Source of the DNA: CAYNEI01 sp964396185
GTDB taxonomy: Archaea; Thermoplasmatota; SW-10-69-26
Assembly (NCBI GenBank): GCA_964396185.1
Contig: CAYNEI010000028.1
Coordinates: forward strand, 1-29,043
DNA: 29,043 nt
Reading direction: 5' to 3'
Positions 14,385 through 22,146 of the stretch are shown here, in pieces (the stretch's first letter is position 1; the number at the start of each line of letters is the position of its first letter). The notes under the pieces were generated by a model that worked only from the letters and a program-made list of their open reading frames with translations, had not been told where the DNA came from and did not search any database. A program made the position numbers and the translations under genes.

Positions 14385-16733
14385 TCATGGGCCGTCGGCC
14401 CCCTCCCCGAACCACGCCTCCAGGCGTTCGCGGACCAGCCCCTTCTGTGCGTCCGTGAGAACAGGCTCATCCTCAAGGGCGTCGAGCAGGGACTCGCGCT
14501 CGTAGCGTGTGACCTGTCCGTCCTCGAGCACTGTGCGCAAGGATCTGACGAAGGCCACGGGCAGGAAGTCGAAGGCCTCCTCCACCTCAGAGAGACGCAG
14601 TCCTCGGATGAGCTCGTCGATACGCGCCTCGATGACTTGTAGGTGAGCCTGATCGAGCTTCCCGTCCACGGCCAGGGCACGCGCCTGGGTCTTGCGCTCC
14701 AAGAGGAGCCTCGCGCAAACGTCAGGCTCGTGACGGCTGGTGTCATGCACCGCCTCGATGGCGTCGAGCTCGCGGGCCAGCCGGCCGCGGCGGCGTCGCC
14801 GGTGGGCGAGCCCGATCCCGCCACCCGCCAGAGCAAGAGCCACGCCCAACACGCCGAACGTCATGTCCTGGTTCTCTGGGGCGAAGACGGTGCTGAAGAG
14901 GTTGGGCGCCGTCTCCCCCACGTGGAAGGTCTCGGTGGTCGTCGCTGTCTGTCCAGCGTCGTTGCCCACCGAGAACTCAGCCGTCTGTTCCCCCTCGCTT
15001 GCGTAGGCGTGGGTCAGGATCGGGTCGGTTTGCCACTCGGTCACGGTGCCATCACCCCACACGGCGCGATACTCGCTCGCGGGCCCGTGCACGCCGGGTT
15101 CCGTCGCTGAGAGGTCCACACGCACGCGCTCCCGGACACGTGGGTAGGTGTCGCTTACGTCCGCCACCGGCCCAAGCGAGGCCGCGGTTGCCCCAAGGAC
15201 CCGTAGCGTCCCGTCTTGCCCCTGGATCGCCATCACGCCTTCGGCGATCGCGAAGACGAACTGGGTCGCTCCGTCGATGTAGGATCTCTCCTTGACCTGG
15301 ACGGCTTTGTGTTTCCAATGGACGCTGCCGTCCTCAGGGTTGTACGCGTAGAAGTACTCGGGGCTGATCTCGGGATCTTCGCGGAACTCCTCCAGCGTGA
15401 GGAACCCTACGAACTCCGGGAGCTGATGCGTCCTCGCGTAGAGGATGTTGCCCGCGAGGACCAAGGGCTCAGTATCGAAGTGCTCGCCCGCACCGATCAC
15501 CTGATCCCACACGAGCCCCTCTCCGGCACGGTCGAACTTGAAGAGCACCCCCCTTGAGGCCACGAAAAGATCGTTCCCAGAGACCACGAACGCGTTGCCC
15601 CCCACGATGTCGGAATCGACCTGGGGTAACGGATGGCTCCACGCAACGGATCCCGTTTGCGGCACCACGGCCGTGAGCTCCTCGACGACGTAGTACGCCT
15701 CGTCTTGGAGCCCTGCTGCAGGGCTCATGAGCCGGGCCAGCCGGGTCCCTTCCAGGAACCCCGCGTCCTGGCCCTGCGCCCCTTCCCCTGCCTGATCCGT
15801 GGGGGTGATGGCGTGGACCCATGCCAGCGTCCCGTCGCTCGCGTCGAACGCGTGCACGTAGGCCTCCCCATACCCGCGGCCCGGTTCCTGCGTCAACGTG
15901 ATCACGTGGTCCCCGATCACACTGATCCCTCCGAGGTTCTGGTCCCGAGCGTCCCATGGGCTTGCCCAGGCTTGGTTCACCTCCGCCCCGGTCGGAAGGG
16001 TGGCGGCCGTGTCTTCCCATACCCACTGGGTTTCCCCGGTGGTCGTACTGACGGCGGCGACGAACGGCACGATCTCGCCAGACCACCCGGGTAGAAGCGT
16101 CCAAGGGGCTGGCGAGGGCGTCTGGCTGGGCAGAGGGTTCTCCAGGGAGACCGCGTTGCAGAGCATGTAAACGGTTCCCGCCGTGATGGCAGGCCAATGG
16201 CACCGGACGGACGCCTCGTCGATGTTCGTGAGCGAGGGATACGCCCAGGACCAAACAGGAGCCGACCCGTCGGAGGCGTACGCTTCCATCCCCCCGTCGT
16301 GGAGGACGTACAAGGTGCGATCGTTGGAGACCAAGCCGAAGGGTGGCGAGTCCAGCTCGACGATCATCTCGATCTCGGCGGTGGCCAGGTCGACGCGGAC
16401 GATGCCGTTCGTATCCAGCGCAGCGGGAGGCTCGGGTTGCTCCCAGGGCGGCTCAGGCTCCATGATGGCGGCGTACACGCCTCCGTCCAAGATGATGGGG
16501 CTCGCCACGCGCCAGGGGGCTTTGCTTAGCGTGCCCGGGATCTCGGCGATGAACGCTACATCCTCACGGTCCGGACCTAGTTCGCTGGTGACACCGGTCC
16601 GGGCGGCGTCGACGCTGGCCTGCAGGTAGTCGGCGCTAGCCAGGGGGAGCGAGCCGACCACGATCAGAAGCGTGAGAGCGGCCAGCCGAGCTATCGATCG
16701 GTGGGCGCCATGCTGCGGTCTCCCCGCCTCCAT
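14385..16733 (-). CDS. Membrane-anchored PQQ-like beta-propeller and PKD protein with cytoplasmic helical tail
   Basis: Protein of 782 residues. Residues about 13-34 are a signal peptide or first membrane segment. About 40-540 are WD/PQQ-like propeller blades, seen as repeated D-x-x-(D/T)G-x-x-x-W patterns (TTTGETQWVW, ASDGTLAWVH, PQTGSVAWSH, PEDGSVHWKH, GQDGTLRVLG). About 550-625 are a PKD-type Ig domain (AVWGDGTVTEWQ, ILTHAYASEG). A single helix at about 640-660 is followed by RRRRRGR and a 115-residue charged helical domain, including LEDGQVTRYERESLLDALE, probably in the cytoplasm. This is a receptor-like layout. ATG at 16733 is 27 bases from a TATA box (leaderless). It is first in the protease operon, so it may sense or bind substrate. 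No enzymatic residues were recognised. Confidence 0.8.
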   Translation of the reverse strand: MEAGRPQHGAHRSIARLAALTLLIVVGSLPLASADYLQASVDAARTGVTSELGPDREDVAFIAEIPGTLSKAPWRVASPIILDGGVYAAIMEPEPPWEQPEPPAALDTNGIVRVDLATAEIEMIVELDSPPFGLVSNDRTLYVLHDGGMEAYASDGSAPVWSWAYPSLTNIDEASVRCHWPAITAGTVYMLCNAVSLENPLPSQTPSPAPWTLLPGWSGEIVPFVAAVSTTTGETQWVWEDTAATLPTGAEVNQAWASPWDARDQNLGGISVIGDHVITLTQEPGRGYGEAYVHAFDASDGTLAWVHAITPTDQAGEGAQGQDAGFLEGTRLARLMSPAAGLQDEAYYVVEELTAVVPQTGSVAWSHPLPQVDSDIVGGNAFVVSGNDLFVASRGVLFKFDRAGEGLVWDQVIGAGEHFDTEPLVLAGNILYARTHQLPEFVGFLTLEEFREDPEISPEYFYAYNPEDGSVHWKHKAVQVKERSYIDGATQFVFAIAEGVMAIQGQDGTLRVLGATAASLGPVADVSDTYPRVRERVRVDLSATEPGVHGPASEYRAVWGDGTVTEWQTDPILTHAYASEGEQTAEFSVGNDAGQTATTTETFHVGETAPNLFSTVFAPENQDMTFGVLGVALALAGGGIGLAHRRRRRGRLARELDAIEAVHDTSRHEPDVCARLLLERKTQARALAVDGKLDQAHLQVIEARIDELIRGLRLSEVEEAFDFLPVAFVRSLRTVLEDGQVTRYERESLLDALEDEPVLTDAQKGLVRERLEAWFGEGADGP

Positions 16734-16755
16734 GCGCTCTCAGGGGGGCAGAGGG

Positions 16756-16763
16756 CCTATAAC
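16756..16763 (-). promoter_or_regulatory. TATA box of the surface-protease operon
   Basis: Minus-strand GTTATAGG (plus CCTATAAC) is centred about 27 bases before the ATG at 16733, in an otherwise GC-rich region. The spacing predicts leaderless transcription of the propeller gene and, with overlapping junctions downstream, the whole operon. Confidence 0.6.
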
Positions 16764-16780
16764 TGTTCCGTCGTCGTGAT

Positions 16781-17797
16781 TCACGCAACCCTGCCCGCGC
16801 GGGGCCCTGCCCCGAGCACCCGAACCTCGCTCCCCTCAGCATGCGCCTTGGTCGCACCCACGATGCGCGCCTCGATGCGCGTGCCTGCTGGCAGCTCGCC
16901 TGGAACGACCACTGGATCGTAGGCGGCGGTGCGAGCCTGACTGGTGCCGTCCACGATGTGCTCGATCACCGTGGCCTCGACCTGTTGGCCGGTGAGCCGG
17001 GCGCGATGCGCCTGCTGGAGTCGGTCTCGCACGCGGGAGAGCTCCCGGGAGCGGTCCTTGACCACGCCTCCATCGATCTCGTCGAGCTCGAAGGCTGGGG
17101 TGCCGGGTCGGGGCGAGAAGCGGGTGACGTTGATGTGGCCGGGTCCGGTGGCCTCAAGTAGGTCCACGGTGGCCTGGTGGTCAGCCTCGGTCTCGGTGGG
17201 GTAGCCCACGATGACGTCCGTGGCGATGGTGACCTCGCTGAGCACCTCGCGGGCGCGCTGGACGACGTGCGCGAAGTCCGCNNNNNNNNNNNNNNNNNNN
17301 NNNNNNNNNNNNNNNNNNNNNNNNNNNNNNNNNNNNNNNNNNNNNNNNNNNNNNNNNNNNNNNNNNNNNNNNNNNNNNNNNTGGCAGCCGTCGTTGATCA
17401 CGATGGTGGCGATGCCCCCATCCAGGGTCCTCGGGAGGCCTGCCTTGTCCACGGGTGCAGGGGTGAAGCGGCCCTCCTCGAGCAGGGGCACGACCTGGTC
17501 GAGGTTCTGCGGTGGCAGGATCAGCGCGTGGGGGGCGGCCTCGAGGACGCGTTCGGGCTGAGCCGAGGCCATGCATCCGGTCACGATGAGCGTGGGCGTG
17601 GTCTCGGCGAGCTCGGCCAGGCGGTCGGCCATGCGGCGCTCGGTCTTCTCGACCACGGTGCACGTGACCACGATGACCGCATCGGCAGCATCGGGGTCAG
17701 GGGTCAGCGTGTGGCCGGCGCGCTGGACCAGGGCCTCAAGGGTCGAGCCCTCGGCCTGGGTGGTGGCACAGCCGTAGACCTCCACGTTCACACGCAC
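16781..17797 (-). CDS. tRNA N6-threonylcarbamoyladenosine methylthiotransferase (radical SAM, archaeal MtaB/CDKAL1 type), interrupted by gap
   Basis: Adds a methylthio group to t6A37 of tRNA. The N-terminal UPF0004 domain shows VEVYGCATTQAEGS (Cys10), VTCTVVEKTE (Cys46) and VTGCMAS, the three cysteines of the auxiliary cluster. The first radical-SAM cysteine is seen in INDGC, just before the run of N; the rest of CxxxCxxC is in the gap. After it come the TIM-barrel end (TIATDVIVGYPTETEADH), HINVTRFSPRPGTPAF and a C-terminal TRAM domain. Visible length with the 34-codon placeholder is 338 residues, whereas members usually have about 400-430. GTG at 17797 begins the conserved strand. A truncated copy lies at 6289-6553. 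Confidence 0.92.
   Translation of the reverse strand: MRVNVEVYGCATTQAEGSTLEALVQRAGHTLTPDPDAADAVIVVTCTVVEKTERRMADRLAELAETTPTLIVTGCMASAQPERVLEAAPHALILPPQNLDQVVPLLEEGRFTPAPVDKAGLPRTLDGGIATIVINDGCXXXXXXXXXXXXXXXXXXXXXXXXXXXXXXXXXXADFAHVVQRAREVLSEVTIATDVIVGYPTETEADHQATVDLLEATGPGHINVTRFSPRPGTPAFELDEIDGGVVKDRSRELSRVRDRLQQAHRARLTGQQVEATVIEHIVDGTSQARTAAYDPVVVPGELPAGTRIEARIVGATKAHAEGSEVRVLGAGPRAGRVA
17282..17381. other. Assembly gap (100 N) inside the methylthiotransferase gene
   Basis: Exactly 100 N. The flanking coding frames agree as if the gap were 100 plus a multiple of three. Family comparison says that about 70-90 more residues are missing here than 34, so the real gap is probably several hundred bases. 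Confidence 0.99.
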
Positions 17798-17831
17798 GGG
17801 GTCCGCTATGCGCCTTCGCTATTGAAGCCTT

Positions 17832-17869
17832 CGCAGGCGGCGCCCCGCTGCGCACGGGGCCCGCCTGCG
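17832..17869. repeat. Strong GC-rich hairpin between the vapC end and the methylthiotransferase start
   Basis: Arms CGCAGGCGGCGCCCCG (17832-17847) and CGGGGCCCGCCTGCG (17855-17869) pair with a single bulge around a seven-base loop. The 185-base intergenic stretch 17798-17982 otherwise shows no gene. It may be a terminator for the toxin-antitoxin transcript. Confidence 0.5.
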
Positions 17870-17982
17870 GCGGCGCTGGATGGGAAGGGGGTTCGGAACG
17901 GGAGGGACCTGAGGGGGACGCTTGGCCAGCTACTGACCGACCACGAGCGTGATCATCTCCGGGAGCCTTGTGGGTCTCACGC

Positions 17983-18393
17983 TTAGCCCAACCGCTTGGC
18001 GAGTTCCGGGGTGGAAACCGTAGGGACTTGTCTACCTGCGAGGAGGACCTTGTCCTGGGTCCAAAGTGGCTCGCCCGTGGAGAGGGCCAGCGCGAGGAAT
18101 GGTGCATCATCGGGGTCGAGGTCCTTGAGCGCTTCGTCGGCCCGCCGCATCTCTTGTGCGTAGTCCTCGCGTGGGACGGTTTGAACGTTGGAAAGGAGGT
18201 GCGCCAGGGTCAACCGAGCCGTCCCGACGGGCACACCCATGCGCTCGGCGATCGCGGGAAGGTGGCGGTCAACCTCGTCGAGCGCGTATTCTGGCATGAC
18301 CAATTCGACCTCGGGGTGGATCAGCAACGCGCGAGTGAACCCGTCCCGCATGACGGCCGAGAGGAGAACGTTGGTGTCGAGGACGAGCCTCAC
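17983..18393 (-). CDS. vapC: PIN-domain ribonuclease toxin (VapC-like)
   Basis: PIN-domain protein of 136 residues. Acidic metal-binding residues are visible: Asp6 in LVLDTNVLLSA, a Glu in YALDEVDRH, the Asp cluster DPDDAPFLALAL, and the last Asp in LWTQDK. VapC enzymes cut RNA, commonly tRNA or rRNA, when freed from antitoxin. GTG at 18393 overlaps the antitoxin stop by four bases (GTGA), the usual coupled arrangement. The DPDDAPFLALAL version is typical of the PRORP/PIN_3-like branch, so the target cannot be predicted. Confidence 0.88.
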   Translation of the reverse strand: MRLVLDTNVLLSAVMRDGFTRALLIHPEVELVMPEYALDEVDRHLPAIAERMGVPVGTARLTLAHLLSNVQTVPREDYAQEMRRADEALKDLDPDDAPFLALALSTGEPLWTQDKVLLAGRQVPTVSTPELAKRLG

Positions 18394-18620
18394 GTGCTCG
18401 CCTCGTCGTGGCGGCGCCTCACGGCCTTCTTGATCTCCTTGCTAAGCTCCTCGACATCGACCTCAGTCAACTCGCTCGCCTCGGTCAGATGGTCCAAGAG
18501 CTCCATCTTGCGGGCGTATTCCCACATCGCCTTGCGTGCTACCGCGCTCCAGCTCACCTCGGGGTGGCGCTGGACCATGGCGTGCAGGTCCTCCGGGATG
18601 GAGAGCGTCATGTTCGGCAT
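18390..18620 (-). CDS. vapB: Ribbon-helix-helix antitoxin partner of the PIN toxin
   Basis: Protein of 76 residues beginning MPNMTLSIPEDLHAMVQRHP, a ribbon-helix-helix strand-helix start, with VSWSAVARKAMWEYARK as the second helix. The remaining acidic/basic helix (about 42-76) would wrap the toxin. ATG at 18620 lies about 28 bases from a TATA-like CATAAATATG inside a palindrome, so the mRNA is probably leaderless and autorepressed. Translation is coupled to the toxin by overlap. Confidence 0.85.
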   Translation of the reverse strand: MPNMTLSIPEDLHAMVQRHPEVSWSAVARKAMWEYARKMELLDHLTEASELTEVDVEELSKEIKKAVRRRHDEAST

Positions 18621-18629
18621 GGGCCCAGG

Positions 18630-18656
18630 ATATGTGTTAACACATATTTATGTGTT
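18630..18656. promoter_or_regulatory. Palindromic operator/promoter of vapBC
   Basis: ATATGTGTTAACACATAT (18630-18647) is a perfect 18-base palindrome, followed by a third half-site TATGTGTT (18649-18656). It surrounds the AT-rich TATA-like region about 28 bases from the antitoxin ATG. This is a typical autoregulatory ribbon-helix-helix operator. The AT-rich core could also promote rightward transcription toward the lipoprotein hydrolase. Confidence 0.75.
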
Positions 18657-18727
18657 CTCAGGTGGAAGCACACGGTCAGGGTTGGCCGGGCATCACCGTC
18701 GTCGACGGCTTGCGAGATGGCAGCCGC

Positions 18728-18805
18728 TGAGGTGGTAGCGAGGCCGCTGCCTCGCGCCACAGCGTGAACGGTCGGTGCTGATGCAACCTCACCACTGCCA
18801 CCTCA
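18728..18805 (+). other. Foldable leader upstream of the second S15 hydrolase
   Basis: Between vapB and the hydrolase, a hairpin GCGAGGC-CGCT-GCCTCGC (18738-18755), extended by GTGG/CCAC, lies inside a longer-range pairing of TGAGGTGG (18728-18735) with CCACCTCA (18798-18805). The two outer pairings are alternatives, because both use GTGG. This could be a regulated 5' leader or a terminator; no known riboswitch was recognised. No other gene is visible in 18657-18827. Confidence 0.35.
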
Positions 18806-18827
18806 ACAACACCGCCGAAAGGCTGAT

Positions 18828-20651
18828 ATGGCGGCCGGCGGACTCGCCCCCATGACCCGGGCCCCCGTCGTTCTCCTCCTAGCCTCGCTCCTGCTGCTCA
18901 CCGGCCTGGCAGGGTGCATCGCTGGCGAGGAGGAACTCCCAGAGCAGTCCGTGGACGACCCGTCCCCCAGCGCTGTCCAGGGCCTGGATGCGCTGACAGA
19001 GCCCATCTACGAGACCGTCGTGCGCACGGCGCACACGATCCAGGGCGAGGTGCAGGGCCACGAGACCGAGGAGATCTGGTTGGATGTTTACCGGCCTGAG
19101 GAGGCCGAGGAGGGCACTGTGCCGACGATCCTCGTCTTCACCCCATACCAGGCGCTCGGCGACGCGTTCGGTGCCTTCGGGGCCCTGGAGGGGGAGCCCA
19201 ACGTGCCCCCCGAGCAGGCCCCCTACAGCCCGGGCCTCGTGGACTTCTACGTGCCCCGCGGCTACGCCGTGGCCTTCGCGGACGTGCGCGGCAACCACAA
19301 CAGCGGTGGCTGCATCGACCAGTCCGGCCCCGGCCAGTGGTGGGATGGCCACTTCACCATCGAGTGGCTGGCCAGCCAGGGTTGGAGCAACGGCAAGGTG
19401 GGCATGTGGGGCGTGAGCTACGATGGGGAGACCCAGGTGAGCACGGCGCTCACGAACCCGCCATCGCTTGCCACCATCGTGCCCATCGCCAGCGTCCAGA
19501 GCCAGTACCAGTACCTGTACTACAACGGCGTGCCCTACGACTTCCAAGGCGCCTCGACCATGGCAGCCTACCTAGGGATCAGCCTCATCCCCGGCACCGA
19601 CCCCAACGCGGCAACCACCTACCACGAGCGCTTCGCCTGCCACCCGGAGAACTTCCAGGCTGCCCTGGACCTCTCCGGCGACTGGTCGGAGTACTGGGAG
19701 GAGCGCGCCTACCACAAGCTCAACCACGAGGTGACCAACACGAGCGTGCTCCACATCCACGGCCTCCAGGACTGGAACGTGAAGCCCGATCACATCGATC
19801 CCCAGTTCGCCAACTGGAACACTGAGAAGCGCGCCATCTACGGCCAGTGGGGCCATGCGACCCCGGACCGCGAGGACTGGGGCGAGGATGAGGGCATCCT
19901 GCACCGCTGGTTCGACCACTACCTCCACGGCATCGACACGGGCCTGCTCGACGAGCTGCCCCCGGTGCTGGCCGAGGACACCGAGGACCGCTGGTACGGC
20001 CTGGACGCGCTCGTGTCCGACCAAGCGCCCACCCTGCCCCTCCATCTCAGCGCGGACCTCCAGCTGGCTGAAAGCGAGGCCGAAGCTGGTTCGATCACGA
20101 TCCACGACTACCCCCGCGACCAAGCCGGCTCCCCCATCCAGCTCTGGGAGCTCGACACGGCAGTCGAGACCGCTGGCTCGACGGTCACGGATCACCCGGC
20201 CGCAGTGGAGTGGCTCACGCCCGAGCTGGAGGAAGAGCTCGTGCTCACCGGCCGACCGACCCTCACGCTCAACGCCACCACCGAGGACACCTCCACCCAC
20301 TGGGTCGCCCACATCTACATCCTCCACCCGGATGGCAGCTACGAGCTGATCAACCGCGCCTACCAGGACACCCGCCACCTGGACGGGCTCGATCAGCCCG
20401 CCGAGCTCACCCCCGGCGAGCCCTACCAGCTCGAGATGACCTTCTTCCCGCAGATGGACGTGGTCCCCGCTGGCGCCCAGCTGGCCCTCTGGCTCACCAA
20501 CGACGACCACTGGGTCCACCAGGACACCACCTACACCATGAGCACCCTGGAACTGGGCCCGAGCGCCGTGCTCGAGCTCCCGCTGCTGTCCGCTGAGGCC
20601 AGCCAGGTCCCGGAGGACACGCTGGCCGATCCCTCAACTCTGCCAAGTTAA
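18828..20651 (+). CDS. S15/CocE-NonD family lipoprotein hydrolase (second paralogue)
   Basis: Alpha/beta-hydrolase of 607 residues related to X-Pro dipeptidyl-peptidase/cocaine esterase. The signal peptide ends in lipobox LAGC (Cys30). The catalytic residues are Ser197 in WGVSYDG, Asp315 in HGLQDWNVKPDH and His343 in GQWGHATP. The C-terminal XPepD_C-like jelly-roll includes TPGEPYQLEMTFFPQMDVVPAGAQLALWL. Unlike the paralogue at 8041-10431 it lacks the extra N-terminal region and the C-terminal PG...WRRR helix, so it is held by lipid alone. ATG at 18828 is preceded by GAAAGG; ATG at 18852 (signal peptide MTRAPVV) is an alternative. Probably external peptide or ester hydrolysis. Confidence 0.9.
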   Translation: MAAGGLAPMTRAPVVLLLASLLLLTGLAGCIAGEEELPEQSVDDPSPSAVQGLDALTEPIYETVVRTAHTIQGEVQGHETEEIWLDVYRPEEAEEGTVPTILVFTPYQALGDAFGAFGALEGEPNVPPEQAPYSPGLVDFYVPRGYAVAFADVRGNHNSGGCIDQSGPGQWWDGHFTIEWLASQGWSNGKVGMWGVSYDGETQVSTALTNPPSLATIVPIASVQSQYQYLYYNGVPYDFQGASTMAAYLGISLIPGTDPNAATTYHERFACHPENFQAALDLSGDWSEYWEERAYHKLNHEVTNTSVLHIHGLQDWNVKPDHIDPQFANWNTEKRAIYGQWGHATPDREDWGEDEGILHRWFDHYLHGIDTGLLDELPPVLAEDTEDRWYGLDALVSDQAPTLPLHLSADLQLAESEAEAGSITIHDYPRDQAGSPIQLWELDTAVETAGSTVTDHPAAVEWLTPELEEELVLTGRPTLTLNATTEDTSTHWVAHIYILHPDGSYELINRAYQDTRHLDGLDQPAELTPGEPYQLEMTFFPQMDVVPAGAQLALWLTNDDHWVHQDTTYTMSTLELGPSAVLELPLLSAEASQVPEDTLADPSTLPS

Positions 20652-20743
20652 CCGCGGAGTCGCGGAGAGCGCGGAGACCGCAGAGGACCGGAACGGTCCC
20701 CCGAGGGTCTCCGCGACCTTCGTGACCTTCGCGTCTCCGCGGT
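20651..20743. repeat. Three-tier inverted repeat of CGGAG-type units after the S15 hydrolase
   Basis: Outer arms ACCGCGGAG (20651-20659) and CTCCGCGGT (20735-20743), inner arms CGCGGAGACC (20670-20679) and GGTCTCCGCG (20706-20715), and a central hairpin GGACCG-GAA-CGGTCC (20685-20699) are each perfect. The arms consist of short repeated GCGGAG units. The structure begins at the last base of the stop codon and may terminate transcription. Such periodic GGAG repeats recur in intergenic DNA of many prokaryotes and are probably mobile. Confidence 0.7.
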
Positions 20744-20805
20744 GAAGGTTGGGACGCCACGGGCCTGGCGCAAGGTTGATACACCAGGGCGCGGAACACC
20801 GGCGC

Positions 20806-21861
20806 GTGGACCCGCTTCTCTGGCTCGCGGAGCAAGCACGCCTGCGCATCCCCGCCCAAGCCTTCGACTGCCTGGAGGACTGCGGCTTCTGCTGCACCTA
20901 CCCTCCAGCGGTCCAGAGCGAGACCTTCGAGGCCATCCGGGCCTCCACTGGCCTGACAACCGTGGGCGTGGATCCGGACGGGACCAAGCGGCTGCCCCTT
21001 CAGGGCGGCTGTGGTGGCTGCGTGCTCCTCAAGGACCGGGTCTGCACCGACTACGACCACCGGCCGCTTCACTGCCGGCTCTTCCCGTTCCACCTCTACT
21101 TCGGCCGCACGAACGAGGTCTACGCCAACCGGGTCTGCCCCGGTCTGGATCACACCGAGGGCGGCCCCGAGGCCCTGGCCACGGGTACCCAGGTACGCGA
21201 GGCCACGTGGGAGGGCACCGGCGCGCTGGTCCAGAGCATCGGCCAGGCGGTCAGCACGGTGGACATCGCCGAGCTCGAGGCCAACACCCGGGAGGCTCAG
21301 GAGGTTCACGCGCAGTTCGAGCGCATCGCGACAGCCGAGGGGGTCTGGGGGGACATCGACCAGGAGCGCGGACGCCAGATCCCCGCGACCCGCATCACCG
21401 AGGAGGCGTGGTCGGTGGCCATGGGCCCGTTCCTGGCCGAAGAGGACGCCCAGCTCCCCACCATGGTGCTCGGAGCGCCAGGCTTCGAGTGGCGGGCCTG
21501 GCGCCTGGAAGACGATCGGTTCATCAAGCTCCGGTTCGAGGAGGGGGGGGCCATGGAGGCCGTGGGTGAGTGCCCGCTGCCCTCACGACCCAGCGAACCC
21601 TCTCCTGGCGTCCAGGCCGCCCTCGAGCGACTGGCCGGGTACGAGTGCTTTGTCGGCTCGGCCTACGAGCTCGTGGACTTCGCAGACTACGAGCACACTG
21701 TACCTGAGGCCGTGCGCCTGCTGCTCAGCGAGGTCGCCGCCAGCCTGGCCATCCGCGAGCATCTGCTCGAAGCCGAGGGCCTCCCCGCCCACCCAGGGTG
21801 GCTGGCAGCGGCCTACGAGCCCGAGTTCTACGACTTGCCCACGATCGGTGCGTGGCTTTAG
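20806..21861 (+). CDS. YkgJ-family cysteine-cluster protein (putative metal or Fe-S binding)
   Basis: Protein of 351 residues. The N-terminal 120 residues carry the YkgJ cysteine pattern: DCLEDCGFCC (Cys22, 26, 29, 30), GGCGGC (Cys69, 72), VCTDYDHRPLHCRLFP (Cys80, Cys90) and RVCPGL (Cys111). This family, often described as zinc or iron-sulfur binding, has no settled role. The C-terminal 230 residues are not recognised. GTG at 20806 was chosen because the family starts near this helix; the longer frame from TTG 20749 runs into the upstream inverted repeat. A weak TATA-like TTGATACA lies about 26 bases upstream. No functional partner is evident nearby. Confidence 0.8.
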   Translation: MDPLLWLAEQARLRIPAQAFDCLEDCGFCCTYPPAVQSETFEAIRASTGLTTVGVDPDGTKRLPLQGGCGGCVLLKDRVCTDYDHRPLHCRLFPFHLYFGRTNEVYANRVCPGLDHTEGGPEALATGTQVREATWEGTGALVQSIGQAVSTVDIAELEANTREAQEVHAQFERIATAEGVWGDIDQERGRQIPATRITEEAWSVAMGPFLAEEDAQLPTMVLGAPGFEWRAWRLEDDRFIKLRFEEGGAMEAVGECPLPSRPSEPSPGVQAALERLAGYECFVGSAYELVDFADYEHTVPEAVRLLLSEVAASLAIREHLLEAEGLPAHPGWLAAAYEPEFYDLPTIGAWL

Positions 21862-21965
21862 CATCGTGGGCGAAGGGGTGCGCCGCCTGTGGCGGTGCAA
21901 GACGGTGGAGGATTGGGGCGAGGTGGGCACCGTAGAACACGCCGCCCATCCTACTGCAACGAGCA

Positions 21966-21987
21966 CCAGGCCCGATCACGGGCCTGG
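21966..21987 (+). terminator. Perfect 9-bp hairpin downstream of the YkgJ gene
   Basis: CCAGGCCCG (21966-21974), loop ATCA, CGGGCCTGG (21979-21987). It is followed after a few bases by AT-richer DNA containing a TATA-like box. Plausible terminator between the YkgJ gene and the next transcription unit, although it lacks a T-run. Confidence 0.45.
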
Positions 21988-21997
21988 ATACTCAGCA

Positions 21998-22146
21998 ATA
22001 CTTAAGGAGTGACACAACAACACGAACTGAGCTGGAGGCTTGTTCGGGCAGTGCGACCTCCCCGCTTGAAGGCCTCTACGTGGAGGGCTGTTACCGGATG
22101 ACCGCGACGAGCGAGGCGATCAACTTCGAGTAAGGAGGAGCTGACT
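21998..22146 (+). promoter_or_regulatory. Promoter and leader of the secreted protein gene
   Basis: TATA-like AATACTTAA (21998-22006) predicts a start near 22025-22030 and a leader of about 120 bases. The leader ends with TAAGGAGGAGCTGACT before the GTG start, one of the strongest ribosome sites in the window. A mini-frame of 11 codons (ATG 22098 to TAA 22133) ends within this ribosome site and has its own GGAGGG upstream, so it could be a leader peptide. Evidence for translation is weak. Confidence 0.4.
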
